64,000 bases of DNA from positions 992,001-1,056,000 of the forward strand of contig CM071589.1 of assembly GCA_036429605.1 (NCBI GenBank), in the 5' to 3' direction. The position numbers were made by a program, and so were the translations under genes. Shown here in pieces: positions 12,585 to 26,604 of this stretch. Positions within the stretch are counted from its first letter, which is position 1; each line of letters opens with the position of its first letter. A model generated the notes under the pieces. That model saw only the letters and a list, made by a program, of their open reading frames with translations. It was not told the DNA's origin and made no database searches. The DNA is from Cladobotryum mycophilum. Lineage: Eukaryota > Ascomycota > Sordariomycetes > Hypocreales > Hypocreaceae.

Positions 12585-13236
12585 GTGCGTTGTCTTTTTG
12601 TTTCTCATCTTGCACTTGTACATATATGCGTACATACCTACATACAACATACGTACATGCCTATGCTCCATAGAGAATCTCCCTTACACTCCAATACCCC
12701 AGCTTCAAGCTCCCCTACCTTATTTAACCTTGCCTTGCCTTACCCATCCGGCTTTACCTGGTACAGCCAACGACTTATCCACCCTTGATTCACCTGATCG
12801 CCCTTCATCCCATCCTTGGTTCCTGCCAAACCTTTCCCGACATCTCCGTCAGGTGCTCTCTTCATCATCCACATCCCCAACCTTGGGTGATCTCATCCCC
12901 ATCGCCTCAGACACCTAATCTTGGTGTTGCATCCACTTCCCCATCTTATTTCATATCCTTCATATACCCGCACAACCCTTGTTTGCCTTGTCCAGCCTCT
13001 TGGTCTTCCAACCCCCCTTTCATTTCCCTCTTTTCATTCACCTCACCCGAATATCCCTGTCCATTTCATTCCGTACTGTGCCAAGATTCTCTGGATGTGA
13101 TCGACACCCGATCTCGGTGATCTAGGCAAGGCTATACCTCGCCTCGCATCACCATCAAACATCTTCACACAGCCACATTCCCAACAGAGCTACCCACGCA
13201 CATATACACACACACATACACTAGCACTCGCTGGCC

Positions 13237-14658
13237 ATGCCTCAACGCCTTCGAACCACTGGCGTCTATCCTTCATCACATCAATACCTCTCATCTTCAT
13301 CAACTCACCGCTTGTTTCCAGATAACCATGAGCGAGCAACAGGCTACACACCCAAGGCCCGCGTAACGGAACGATATCGTATCATCGGTTTTATCAGTAG
13401 CGGTACGTATGGTCGCGTTTACAAGGCTATCAGCCGGGTCGGGCCTAATGGCACTGGCATTGCGGTCATCAAAACTTCAAGCGGACCTGTCTCTAGCACC
13501 AATACCGGCGGTGCCGAAGTGGCCATCAAGAAGTTCAAGCCGGATAAAGAGGGCGAACAGATCAGCTACACTGGCATATCACAGAGTGCGATTCGTGAGA
13601 TGAGCCTTTGCAGCGAACTACGCCATGGAAATGTCATTCGCCTTGTCGAAATCATACTGGAGGACAAATGCATCTTTATGGTCTTCGAGTATGCCGAGCA
13701 TGATCTTTTACAGATTATTCATCACCACACCCAGCAGCCGCGGCATCCGATTCCTCCGGCCACCATCAAGAGCATCATGTTTCAACTGCTCAATGGCTGT
13801 CAGTATCTGCACACCAACTGGGTCCTGCATCGTGATTTGAAGCCCGCCAATATCATGGTCACGTCTTCCGGCGAGGTCAAGATTGGTGATCTTGGTTTGG
13901 CTCGTCGTTTTGATAAGCCTCTGCATTCTCTCTTTAGTGGCGACAAGGTTGTGGTCACCATCTGGTATCGTGCGCCTGAGCTCATCCTTGGCTCGTACCA
14001 CTATACTCCAGCCATTGATTTGTGGGCTGTTGGCTGCATCTTTGCTGAACTGCTGTCCTTGAGACCGATATTCAAGGGCGAAGAGGCAAAAATGGACAGT
14101 AAGAAGACTGTGCCCTTCCAGCGGAATCAGATGCAGAAGATTGTGGAAATCATGGGTATGCCGACAAAGGACCGTTGGCCCTTACTGCCTACTATGCCCG
14201 AGTATAGCCAGCTCAGTACGCTGCAGTCAGCCATGCACCATGGTCATCACAGCAGCCATCATCACCACAGCCATCACCGCTATCCGACCACATCCAACCT
14301 CGAGAAATGGTACTCTAATACGGTCCAAAACAACTCCGGCGCCGGCGTTGCTGCAAATGGTCCTGGAGGGGCACCAGCACTCGCCTCGCTCGGACAGGAG
14401 GGCTACAAGCTTCTAGCTGGCCTGCTCGAATACGACCCCGTTAAGCGCCTCGATGCCGCCCAAGCTCTACAGACGCCCTTCTTTAGCACGGGAGACAAAG
14501 TCAGCGCCAACGCCTTTGAAGGCCTCAAGGCGGATTACCCCCATCGTCGTGTTAGCCAGGACGACAACGACATTCGCACCAGCAGCTTGCCAGGGACGAA
14601 AAGAAGCGCGTTACAGGATGATTCGTTATTGCGACCTGCGAAGCGTGTTAAAGAATAG
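13237..14658 (+). CDS. ssn3: Mediator cyclin-dependent kinase SSN3/SRB10 (CDK8)
   Basis: Kinase of the CDK8 module of Mediator; it phosphorylates RNA polymerase II C-terminal repeats and transcription factors in the nucleus. Single open exon, 473 aa, normal for fungal SSN3. The Gly-rich loop is GFISSGTYGRVYKA (about 51-64), the CDK-like helix follows in SAIREMSL, the catalytic loop is HRDLKPANIM at about 198-207, and DLG replaces DFG at about 218. Next come VVVTIWYRAPELILG and the CDK8-typical insert FKGEEAKMDSKKTVPFQRNQ. Between kinase subdomains near the C-terminus is a His-rich insertion (14236-14280), followed by a Gly/Ala-rich linker. The C-terminus is basic (KRVKE). The partner cyclin C is not in the window. 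The start is the first ATG before the conserved core; an upstream exon cannot be excluded. Confidence 0.93.
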   Translation: MPQRLRTTGVYPSSHQYLSSSSTHRLFPDNHERATGYTPKARVTERYRIIGFISSGTYGRVYKAISRVGPNGTGIAVIKTSSGPVSSTNTGGAEVAIKKFKPDKEGEQISYTGISQSAIREMSLCSELRHGNVIRLVEIILEDKCIFMVFEYAEHDLLQIIHHHTQQPRHPIPPATIKSIMFQLLNGCQYLHTNWVLHRDLKPANIMVTSSGEVKIGDLGLARRFDKPLHSLFSGDKVVVTIWYRAPELILGSYHYTPAIDLWAVGCIFAELLSLRPIFKGEEAKMDSKKTVPFQRNQMQKIVEIMGMPTKDRWPLLPTMPEYSQLSTLQSAMHHGHHSSHHHHSHHRYPTTSNLEKWYSNTVQNNSGAGVAANGPGGAPALASLGQEGYKLLAGLLEYDPVKRLDAAQALQTPFFSTGDKVSANAFEGLKADYPHRRVSQDDNDIRTSSLPGTKRSALQDDSLLRPAKRVKE

Positions 14659-15231
14659 TATAGACTTTGACAAACAGGGAGGGAGTCTCTTGTGTATTTC
14701 TCCTATACCATTTATTGGGGCGTCTATATGGAGCTATGGTGGGGTGTTTCTTGGAAGTTTCGAATCTGATTGCTGCCGGATGAACCCTCCCCCTTTGGAT
14801 TTGTATCAACAAGGAGTTTTTTCTTTTTCTCTTTCTTTCTTTTTCCAACAGCATTGATGGGAATGCATAGAGCGCTAGGAAGGGGCGGTTTTTTGGGACT
14901 GGAGTTTGAGTTGATTAGGAATCGGCGTTTATATTCCCTCTTTCTTTCTTTCTTTTTGTGTCCTGTTATAGCGATGTGGGATACGGAGTATTTTCCGGCG
15001 TTTTTGATGATTCTTATGGGAACGTTATTTCTGGGATGGGAATTAGTTGAACAGCGAATGGTAGTTTTATGACATTGGGCTATCAATACCAGTCGTGAGG
15101 CGTTTTATCGAGAGCTATATTCGGTGCGATGAGCTTAGTCTCGACCATCAAAAACATTTCACGACGCAAGGCAAATTGTTGTCTGGGGTATATAATATCA
15201 TGATCCGGCACCAAGACATGATCAACTCACA
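14659..15231. other. Spacer between kinase gene and tRNA-Glu
   Basis: T-rich 3' flank of the kinase gene, including TTTCTTTCTTT tracts near 14820-14845 and 14940-14955. No gene seen. Confidence 0.5.
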
Positions 15232-15314
15232 TCCGATATGGTGTAGTGGCTAACATCGCTCGCTCTCATTACTCGAGTGCCGAGCAGCCCGGGGTTCGAT
15301 TCCCCGTATCGGAG
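15232..15314 (+). tRNA. tRNA-Glu (CTC) with a short intron
   Basis: Acceptor TCCGATA pairs with TATCGGA at the 3' end, followed by discriminator G. The A box (TGGTGTAGTGGCTAACA) and B box (GGTTCGATTCC) are clear. The anticodon stem GCTCG/CGAGC encloses CT-CTC-A and then about 11 extra bases, in the canonical intron position after base 37. The spliced length is about 72 nt, usual for tRNA-Glu. A T-run just downstream (15320-15335) can serve as the Pol III terminator. Confidence 0.93.
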
Positions 15315-15320
15315 AAAGAT

Positions 15321-15335
15321 TTTCTTTTTTTTTTG
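15321..15335 (+). terminator. Poly-T Pol III terminator after tRNA-Glu
   Basis: A TTTTC then TTTTTTTTTT run starts about 7 bases after the mature tRNA end, the standard RNA polymerase III stop signal. Confidence 0.7.
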
Positions 15336-16388
15336 CCTCCTTCACTGATACTCAAACGATTATTACTCTAAACCTCGTGCTCCCCTTTTTTCTTCTCGTT
15401 TTGAAAGACAAGCGGACAAGTATCATAGAATTGATGGTCAAGAACTCTGCTGAATAGAAAGTGTGCGGGTCCACGCCCGTTCGTCATATTAAAAGATATA
15501 TACTCCTCCACAAAATCCCCCTTCACTAGTACACAAAGGTTCGAAATACAAGTCAAACCCAAGTCTGTTGAAGCACGAAGGAGACATTTCATTCATTAGG
15601 GGTTCAATACTCAAGTATAAAACAAAAAAATGGCGACACAAGCAAATAGCTTACAGTTACAGTTCTCCCTCCTTCAAGCATTTCTCTCTCCTCTCTCCCT
15701 TTCTCTCTTCTGTCCCATGAACCTCTGCTTCCGCTTCTTCGTTCCATCTCCTCCAAATGGGGGTTTAAAAAAAGAGCACGACAAATCAGTTTCTGCCTCC
15801 GTCCATCAAAGCAAAAAGAAGCTCGCCTCCTTATCAATCATCTTTTTTGGCATTCATGCAACAAAAAAAACCACAACAGCCCGGGTATTCTTTTCGACGG
15901 AGAATAAAACATGAGTAAAGGGAAAAAAGTTTGGGCGCTCAAGAGAAGTAAAGTAAAAAAAAATCAAAGGCTGGAGGGTTTTCTTCTTCTTTAATCAAGG
16001 CACAAAGGGACTCTCCTTCGCTGCGGCGGGTGATGTTACACGTTTTTCGTTCTTTTTTAGTTTGTTTGGTCGACCTCTTCCCTTCCCATCCCTGTAGTCT
16101 CTCCTTTTTCGCAACTCTTCACATGACGGCGCTGCATCTATACTCTCCCCTGTCGACTTGAGCCCCCCTTCTCTTCATATCGCTCCTGAGACGACAACTG
16201 TATATAAACGTGGGAAGCCCCCGTTTTCTAGAAGAGGAGGCAGAGATCGGAAAACGTAATAGGAGCTGTACTAAGATCCAGCAAAAATTAAGGCAGCCGG
16301 GGGGATATATGCCCGGCGGATGTATGTGGTTCGACAAAATTAACCATCAAATATCAGGTTGGTATCACAACAGAAAACATGGGTCGCT
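15336..16388. other. Spacer downstream of the ARF gene
   Basis: No protein-like frame. It is T-rich with CTCTC tracts near 15680-15710, and probably contains the 3' UTR of the minus-strand GTPase gene. Confidence 0.5.
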
Positions 16389-19191
<2,803 letters not shown>

Positions 19192-19280
19192 GCCCGCTTG
19201 GCTAAGCGGTATAGCGTGTCACTAGTAAACCAAAAATACCTGACATGACAAGGTGATCAGTTCGACTCTGATAGTGGGCA
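19192..19280 (+). tRNA. tRNA-Thr (AGT) with intron
   Basis: Acceptor GCCCGCT pairs with AGTGGGC (one G-T pair), discriminator A. The A box is TGGCTAAGCGG and the T arm is ATCAG-TTCGACT-CTGAT. The anticodon stem TGTCA is followed by loop CTAGTAA with anticodon AGT; an intron of about 16-17 nt precedes the 3' stem TGACA. Two overlapping TGACA copies make the exact intron ends ambiguous by a few bases. Spliced length is near 72 nt. Confidence 0.85.
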
Positions 19281-20134
19281 ATGTTCTTGTTTTCTTTTTG
19301 CTCCCGCCTTTATGATGCGGGAGTACATACAGTCTAGAAGTAGATATCTTCATAACATCCAATCTAACCAATTGCATAAAGCTGCTGCCTATACACAAGT
19401 TCAGATCTGGAATAGTTCCTTTTCGTAAATGTACAAGTACAAGCGGAAATGCGCGGCCTCCTGACTGTTTATACAGGGCCCATTCATTGATCCTCGCCTA
19501 ATAGCTTCCAATACAGCTAGATTCCCAATCACCTTCCACCTTTATCCATGATAAAGCCATCAGCATACAAAATTCCGGGGGGGGATCATAGTTATCCCCG
19601 ACTTTTTAATATCCATCTCTCTTCTTGACTGGTGGAAACAGTGTTGGACATCGTTCAACTGCTCATTATGAGTCTGTGCTATAGCCTCCCCCTAAAAACT
19701 TCGTGATGCTTTAACACCTTCCCAATCAGGCCACTTTCAAGGAACCACCCACGTAGTAGTGCCGAATAAAACGGCGTAACACAAAAAGCAGCCCATGCTC
19801 TTGCCGATCCAATGTGATGGTCGTTTGGCCTAGAAGCTTGAAAGGAAGCTTGAAAATGGTGCTAGAAGACTAATCAGATCTGACGACAGAATGCTGGTGA
19901 AAGTTTAACAACGGAACTACTACTTGCAAGTATCTTGCGCGGCCCAAGGTAAGATCTTGTTTCACTCTTTATGTCATAGTGCAGGGACAGTAAAAAAAAA
20001 AGACTTATACGTATATATATGAGGCCCCATCAACGAGCCGCTCTCTTGCCCACAATCAAACATTCTTACTCTCTCTCTCTCCATCTAATCTTCCGTCCCG
20101 TCTCCTTCTGTGGACGAAACCATCCTCAGCCAAC
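19281..20134. other. Spacer upstream of the lactonase-like gene
   Basis: No reading frame of note. The last 150 bp are the likely core promoter of the downstream gene. Confidence 0.5.
20012..20019 (+). promoter_or_regulatory. TATA-like box upstream of the lactonase-like gene
   Basis: TATATATA about 115 bp before the proposed ATG at 20135, followed by a CT-rich stretch (20068-20085) typical of fungal transcription start regions. Confidence 0.4.
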
Positions 20135-21297
20135 ATGAGATTCCCCTTCGCCCCCCTAACCATCGCCTCTCTCGGCGCGCGCTCTGTTCTCGCGGCCCCC
20201 TCACAGACTCCTCCGCTGCGTCGACGGCCCGCATCCTCTTCTCCAGCAACAGCCACATCTACCTCGCCAACTACGACGGCAGCCGCTTCACCACCACCCT
20301 CAACGCCTCCGTCCCCAACACAGACCACTCGTGGATGATCTTTGAGGAGCCCAACCTGCTCTACGCGCTCAACGACATTGGCACAAACGTCTTCCTCTAC
20401 CACCTCGATGTGGACGGCAACAAGGTGACAAAGGTCACCGACAAGCAGGGCAGCGGCGGCGTCGTCCATCTCGAGGCCAACAAGGCCAGGACCCGCATGC
20501 TGGGCGCCGGCTACGGCTCCGGCAAGATCGACGCCTGGAACATTGAGAACGGCGACCTCAAGTTCATAAAGTCCATCAGGTCCACCGGCCAGCTCGGTCC
20601 CAACGGGGATAGGCAGGACGCTCCCCACCCCCACCAGTCCGTCAACGACCCCACGGGTCGGTACTTCACCGTCAACGACCTCGGCACGGACAGCATCCTC
20701 CTCATCGACTCCCAAAACGACGCCTTCAACATCGTTAACACGGTCAAGGTCCAACCTGCTGGCGCCGGCCCCCGCCATGGCATATTCTACCCTCAGGGGG
20801 TCGACAAGGCCACCCACTACTTCCTCCTCTGTGAGATGGGCAACCTCATCAACGTCTACTCCGTGCAGTACGACCAGTCCGGCAAGGGCATCACCTTCAC
20901 CCCCCAGCAGACCATCTCCAGCTACGGCTCCGCGCCGGTACCCCAGGGTGCTACCGCAGGTGAAATCGTCATCTCTCCCGATAACAAGGACGTCTATGTC
21001 TCCGACCGCCTGACGGGAAAGACTAGCGACCTCATCGCCCATCTCAAGATCCACGATGACGGCGCTGGAAAGGTCAACCTGGAGTTTGTCAACACTGTCC
21101 CTTCAGGAGGAGTCTCACCTCGTATGTTCAGTGTCAGCACCGATGGCGGCCATCTCTTTGTTGCCAACGAAAACGGTGCCAACAAGGTAGCCGCCATTGT
21201 TCGAGGACCGGATGGTGCTATTGATGCCAGCTTCCATGGCACGATTGCCGGAGGTGCATTTGGCCAAGGTCCTCAGTACATTAAGCAGATCCGATAA
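20135..21297 (+). CDS. Secreted lactonase-type seven-bladed beta-propeller (one apparent frameshift)
   Basis: Member of the 6-phosphogluconolactonase / carboxy-cis,cis-muconate cyclase-like propeller family. Evidence: RILFSSNSHIYLANYDGS at the start of blade 1, APHPHQSVNDPTGRYFTVNDLGTD with the family's HPHQ motif, and GAGPRHGIFYPQG. The natural start is at 20135: MRFPFAPLTIASLGARSVLAAP is a signal peptide, so the protein is likely secreted. It is out of frame with the body. One extra C in the five-C run at 20196-20200 fuses them and gives 387 aa, typical for the family. The longer frame beginning at 20110 lacks a signal peptide and reads as nonsense before the first blade. The natural substrate is not known. 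A 332-aa open frame on the opposite strand is a GC-bias shadow. Confidence 0.88.
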
Positions 21298-21712
21298 ACC
21301 ATCCGTACCCTGCGACATATATATATCATTGTAAATAGCCTATCCTATATATAGATGTAAACATCACGTTTGGAGCGTCCTGAACACAAGCCAGAACTTG
21401 GTCGAGATCCCATTACCATCACAAGCATCACCATAGTCTAGAGTTAATCTTCTGTCATTCCAATAGCGCTAATAGGGTGGTAGCATACATTGAAGAACCA
21501 AGTTCTTCACATTCGTAATCGTTCTTTAAAACATGTACCGCCAACGCCACCAAGTGGTTGCCAACCTTGAATTCAAGATCCAAAAGAGCATACCGTGTCT
21601 CGCTACCTAATCCTGGAACGCCGTAGCCAATTCTTCAAGTAAGAGACCAAAAAGAAGAAAAAGAAGAAGAAGAAAAAATAGACGTCTAATCGTTAAGCGC
21701 CCTCCCCGGCAG
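21298..21712. other. Convergent 3' spacer
   Basis: Shared 3' flank of the convergent lactonase-like and SGF29 genes; it has TATATA near 21317-21326 and an AAGAAG repeat near 21650-21675. No gene. Confidence 0.5.
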
Positions 21713-22777
21713 TCATGGCCGGTACTCAATCACAAATCTCCTCTCCACCTGCTGCAGGGTCGTGGAGTCATTCTCCCCCTCAAACTTCAAATCGACCTTT
21801 CCGTCTGACGCCATGCTATGGACCTCGGCCTTATAAAACGTGGTCGTATTTGGATATAGCGCGAGCACGACCTGACCGGCTTCGTAATCTTTGAGCGTGC
21901 TCGCCTGGCTTTCCGGGGTGATGGGTATCATGCTGCTGGCGCTTGTCCGGTACTCCTTTTGCTTGCTCTGGTCGTCGGGCTCAATGTCTAGTACCTTGTA
22001 CCGTCGGCTTTTGCCCTCCCCAAGGACCTGCGCTACTTCTCCTAGTATCCAATCCGATGCCTGATCGCCATTGGCCGCCTTTGGTTTGAACGCCACGGGG
22101 TCTCCCTTGGAAAAGATTACTTTGGACCTGTTGTTGGCCGAACTGCCACTTGCTGATCCTTGAGGCTCGACACTGTCCGCCTTTGGTGGCATGCTATCTC
22201 TATCGCGATTGCTGCTGCGGTCGCCGTGCTTTCTCGAAGAACCCCCCATGGGGCTTGGTACAGGCGAGTCTCCGGTAGCGTCGAAATCGTACAAGGAGGA
22301 CGTCGGAGCGCTGTCCCTCGTCCCGCCGGTTCTCTTGCTGTGGCCTGTGGCCGCATCAGCCTGCTCCTTGGCTACTACGACGGCCCGAAGGATTTTGAGC
22401 TGTTCCATGACGCCTTTTAGGCTGGAGACATTTGCCTCGGAATGCTTAACGCCGTTTCGGCAGAGCTGCTCCATCTGCTTGAGCGAATCTGTGGGAACTT
22501 GATCGGCGTCCATTTTGCCGGCCTCCTTATCCATGTCGACGAGCTTGGTCAGGTTGTCATTCTCGGCGTTGATTCCCGTGATGATATCCGTCATCTGAGC
22601 CTTGCATGAATCCCAAAGGGGGACTTCTTCGCCATGGGCGTTGCCATTGTTGCGGTTTGAGCCGCGGCCACTGCGGTTGCGTTGCGACATGTTGGCCCTC
22701 TGGGCCTCGTAGTATGGTCCAAGGTCCTCTTTGAGGTTGTCGAGTTCGTTTGCGCGCTGCTTTTTTCGGTTAGCCAT
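21713..22777 (-). CDS. sgf29: SAGA-associated factor 29 (tandem Tudor H3K4me reader)
   Basis: Subunit of the SAGA histone-acetyltransferase complex that binds methylated H3K4 and guides acetylation. Single exon, 354 aa. The N-terminal half is hydrophilic, with a helical region (VPLWDSCKAQMTDIITGI through LKQMEQLC) that resembles the part docking to Ada3. A Ser-rich linker follows. The SGF29 C-terminal tandem Tudor domain runs from about residue 218 to the end: GDPVAFKPK, DWILGEVAQVLGEGKSRRYKV, DIEPDD, then TTTFYKAEV and FEGEND. The aromatic residues in TTTFY and the acidic DxEPDD match the peptide pocket of the family. It is complete; no frameshift seen. Confidence 0.92.
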   Translation of the reverse strand: MANRKKQRANELDNLKEDLGPYYEAQRANMSQRNRSGRGSNRNNGNAHGEEVPLWDSCKAQMTDIITGINAENDNLTKLVDMDKEAGKMDADQVPTDSLKQMEQLCRNGVKHSEANVSSLKGVMEQLKILRAVVVAKEQADAATGHSKRTGGTRDSAPTSSLYDFDATGDSPVPSPMGGSSRKHGDRSSNRDRDSMPPKADSVEPQGSASGSSANNRSKVIFSKGDPVAFKPKAANGDQASDWILGEVAQVLGEGKSRRYKVLDIEPDDQSKQKEYRTSASSMIPITPESQASTLKDYEAGQVVLALYPNTTTFYKAEVHSMASDGKVDLKFEGENDSTTLQQVERRFVIEYRP

Positions 22778-24439
22778 CGCCGACGTTGCACGGCCCTGGA
22801 GCCGTTGTTTGTATGTTTATGTATTTTGTTTTTGTTTTGTTTGTGTGAATGTATGGTATGGTATGGTATGGTGTGTGGTGTGGTGTGGTATGGTAGATAT
22901 GGTATGTAATGTTTTTTTTCTCTTTCGCCCGCCCGCCCGTCCGTATATCAAAGATATGTAGAATATATTGATCACGACGCAACAATAGAAGGGAAAGGAC
23001 GGCCAAGTGAGCACGCAAGGAAGGGAAGAGAGAGCCAACTTGATATTAACGCCACCAACGAGCAAAACTGGGGGAGGGACGATATTGAACACTTACTAGA
23101 TGGATGTGAAGCGATGAAGACGGAGCCCTCGAGCGCAAGCAAAATGGTATAGACGCTGTGGAGATGCGCTATAGGCGATATGCTACGTAGGTAAGGTATG
23201 GTATGGTATATAGTATGGATAGGAATGCTGAGTGGTTTTGTTTCTCTCCACAGGGTCTGTCTCGGTGAGGATCGATCGCGACGCGTCAGACTGACTGGAT
23301 GACTGTTTACGACTTTGCGCCCGAGAGAATCTAGTGATGATGGAGGTTCGGAAGAGAGAGTTGAGGGGAGCCTTGGCTAAGTTTTCGAACCCATTTTTAT
23401 ATGCGACAGGGTAAACAAGAGGCTGAGCGGATGGCGGAAAGCCACTTTGGTCGTCGAGGTCGTCGGAGTTGTGTTGGGATGAAGTCTAAAGTTGACGGGA
23501 AGGTTACAGAAGGCTGGAGGGGCAGTATGACGCTGTATTGGGATGGAGAAGCGCAGGAGCTGGGGCCTGGGGTCTTCGGCCAATTGATGGCCCGTAACAG
23601 CTCTGGAGCCCTGGAGCCCTGGAGCCCAAGGAACTTCCATAGCAGTGAACCAAAAACTTACTACCCAAGTCGAAGCATCATCACTGAATCTATTATTCTT
23701 CTAACTTTTCTAATTTTATTTTATTTTATCTAGATGATATCTAAATATTCAATTAACGTCATCATTCCCGATGCGCCCAATATGGGTGTATTTGAAGCAT
23801 GGAGAAATACCTCCAGCTGCCATTCAATAGATACCCTATCACGCAGCAAAGCATCACCGGATCAGAGCCTACCTATCTGAGGCTATTCCATGATGCCAAT
23901 GCTGGCGATAAAGAACCTTATCAGTAAAGCATGCGGAGGGTAAGAGAAATTGAGAGAATTAAGAGATATGAGGCCCTATATCTATTTGTTTGTTTGTTTG
24001 CCATGTTGGGGTACTAAGGAATTTCCCCCTCTTGCCTATACTCCCGTTTCTGCTTCGCCAGCGGCGCGTTCAGACTCCAAGTTCCATTATACTGCATGTT
24101 TTATGACGTCTTTCTTTCTACACTTACGATGGATATATACTCAAGATAATTTATCATGCCACTCAGGCTGTATCTAGCAACTTGATGAATTATATCGTAT
24201 CGTAGAGATCCTAGTGCAGCAGCCTCAAGCAATAGGTGAACAAATCTCGAAATAGCATCTTTTCGTTGAAGTTCCATCTGAATTCGCATCATGCTCTGAA
24301 ATCTATCATAATCAACTTTTTATGTACAATCAGGGTCTTAGAATGTCAATATTCACGTCGTCAAATTTCCTATCGTCACACTACCCCCTTTCCATCCGCT
24401 CTGTTACTCCATGCACCACTCAATGATCCATGACACGTC
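22778..24439. other. Spacer with pentanucleotide repeat
   Basis: Upstream region of SGF29, including GGTAT/GGTGT repeats at 22855-22905 and a shorter copy at 23195-23212. No convincing gene between 23.1 and 24.4 kb. Confidence 0.55.
22855..22905. repeat. GGTAT/GGTGT pentanucleotide repeat
   Basis: About nine imperfect five-base units in the likely 5' leader of the SGF29 gene. Confidence 0.85.
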
Positions 24440-26604
24440 TCAAGGCAAATCCATAAAAACCTTGAGCATCTTTGGGTAGTTTGGCGTTCCTAGACCCGTC
24501 GCCGGATCCCATCCTGGTGTGGCATTGTACCCCAGCGATCCGCAGACCGAGTTGTTTCCGCTGACAACGTCGTTGAACATGCCTGGGTTCTCGTAGAACA
24601 CGGGGTTCACGAAGCCCACTGGTTTCTTCCCAACAGCCAGTCGCTCTTCATTAATACGATTGATGATCGATGCTACGATGGGCGCCGAGGCACTGGTACC
24701 ATCTCCATTGATCTGCTTGACGTAGGGACTCCAGATCATGGCCAGGTTCCAGCCAAGGGCGCTGACATCGGGGAACGCTCGACCGGTGGCGTTGTAGGCA
24801 TCCTTGGGAAGCTTGTTGTACTTTTGGTTATATGCCTCGACAGCCTTGTCTTGGTAAGAGGGCCGAGTGTAGTTGTATGAGAACCCACCACTCGAGGCAT
24901 AGGCAATTTTAGGGATGTTTGCTACCTCCTCCTTTAGGTCTGGAGTGAGCATGGTCGCACCAACGCTTAGGACGTAGGGGCAGCTTTGAAGTGTGAGTTA
25001 GCAAATGTCATTTCAATATGTACCATGATAAAAGAAGGAGAAAATTCGTAGGGCTAGGACTCACTTTGAGGGATATTGCGAGACGGTGTGGTAGTAATCA
25101 GCATTGTTGCACAGCTCGTTGGGAGCAGTTCCAGCATCTCCAGAGGCGGCAACAACAGTGGTTCCCATGAGACCCAGTTTCATGAACCTAGTTAATCAGT
25201 AAACTGCATATAGAGGGCATTCTTGAAAGAATCAACTTACTCATTGCACTGGCGGTAGATGTAGTACGTGGGAAGCATGCCTTCATTCATGCCATACGAA
25301 AGCGAGTACACATTGGTGTTGTCGACTGTGCCGCAAGCCGGTGTGCCTTGATAGAATACAGGGCTAGTCGAGTTTTCGCTACCAGGGGTTCGGTTGTGAT
25401 CGGGATACTGAGGATCGATCTTGGGATCATTTCCCGTCTCTCCAAAGGCAGTATAGTTGCAATACGACTAAGAAAGGCATCAGTTAGAAACGACTCGATA
25501 GTTGGATGCCATATAGTGGATAAAACCTACGCCATCGACTGCATCAAGCCAGCTTTGGAACCAGCCCAGGTAACTACCTCGTCCATACCCAGTGTAGTAC
25601 TGGTCATCTGCTTGGTAGATGGTGATGTTTTGGGGATACACCAAGGGGAATGCCATTTGGACGTCCAAGTCTGCCTCTGGCGGGCTCGTGTTGACATCGT
25701 CATAAAACCATGCGCTGATATCGATCGAGACATTGGCTGGTCTTGTTCCCTTGGGAATATGCGGCGTAAAGTTTGCGAAGAAGGCGTCTAGAGCAGTTGG
25801 ACTATACCACGTGCCGGACTCAAAGAGACCCAGGGCATTACCTGGAGCGGCCTTGTCGCCAGGCGGAACTTGGTACAGCTTCTGGACGCAATCAGGAGTG
25901 ACGAGATCGTAGCATGAATTCTCTTCCGAGTCTCGACGCTGAAGCTGTCTCGCATTTTCTTTGCCAGATCGACGGTTTAGGGATGATGATTTACCACCCT
26001 TTAGCAATGATACACCGGGATGGATAAAGTCAACATGGTCTTGCATGTGCTTTGGGATTTTGTACCTAGACGAAGAGGATTAGTTGTGGAATAGAGAAAA
26101 TATGAGGGGGCATTTGAGTTCATACTCATCAGCGCCAACAGCGCTGCGGCCTTCAATCTCATGTTCATACGAAAAGTATCTCGTCTGAAGCAGATCCTCG
26201 GCTTCTTCTGCCGTCGCATCAAAAGTCACCCATCCGTTACCGGCCGAGTGTCGGACTCTGTCCCCAGAGATGCCAGAACTGGACAACCAATCCTTGACGG
26301 CATCGACCGTATCCTTTGATGGGGAAAACATCTCTGCCACTTGATCACGCGTCCAGTACTTTCCGTAGTTTTTGGAACTAGGATCTGATACATCCATCAG
26401 GAGATCGTGGCCGCGGTGTAAGTTTCGTTGGGTGAGGCCAATGCGCATAGGAAGAACATCTTTGGGGGAGAGGCGATCACGCTTGATCCAATGGCCTTGA
26501 GTCGCAGCATCTCGCTTCTCATGAGTGACATGGTTTGTAAAGGGCGAAGCTGCAACGACCGAAGCCGCCAAGGCGCCGTAGACGATGAACTGGGAGAGAC
26601 CCAT
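24440..26604 (-). CDS. Secreted sedolisin (peptidase family S53)
   Basis: Acid serine-carboxyl peptidase related to tripeptidyl peptidases and aorsin, secreted to degrade protein at low pH. Five exons: 26126-26604, 25531-26065, 25241-25467, 25065-25187 and 24440-24983; all phases agree; 635 aa. MGLSQFIVYGALAASVVAAS is a signal peptide. A pro-domain of the Pro-kumamolisin type follows (about 35-165, with SNYGKYWT-like SKNYGKYWTRDQVAEMF). A dibasic stretch near 190-205 (NRRSGKE, LQRRDSEE) is a likely maturation site. Catalytic Glu290 and Asp294 are in PPEADLDVQ, an oxyanion Asp is in AASGDAG, and the catalytic Ser is about 552 in GTSASAP. Calcium-site residues near the C-terminus follow the family (FNDVVSGNN, GWDPATGLGTP). 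Intact and probably functional. Whether it is an endo- or tripeptidyl peptidase cannot be decided here. Confidence 0.93.

Noticed and set aside
20056..21054. 332-aa open frame on the minus strand
   Set aside because: It is fully antisense to the lactonase-like gene, is Gly/Val/Asp-rich as expected from the complement of GC3-rich codons, and has no family motif.
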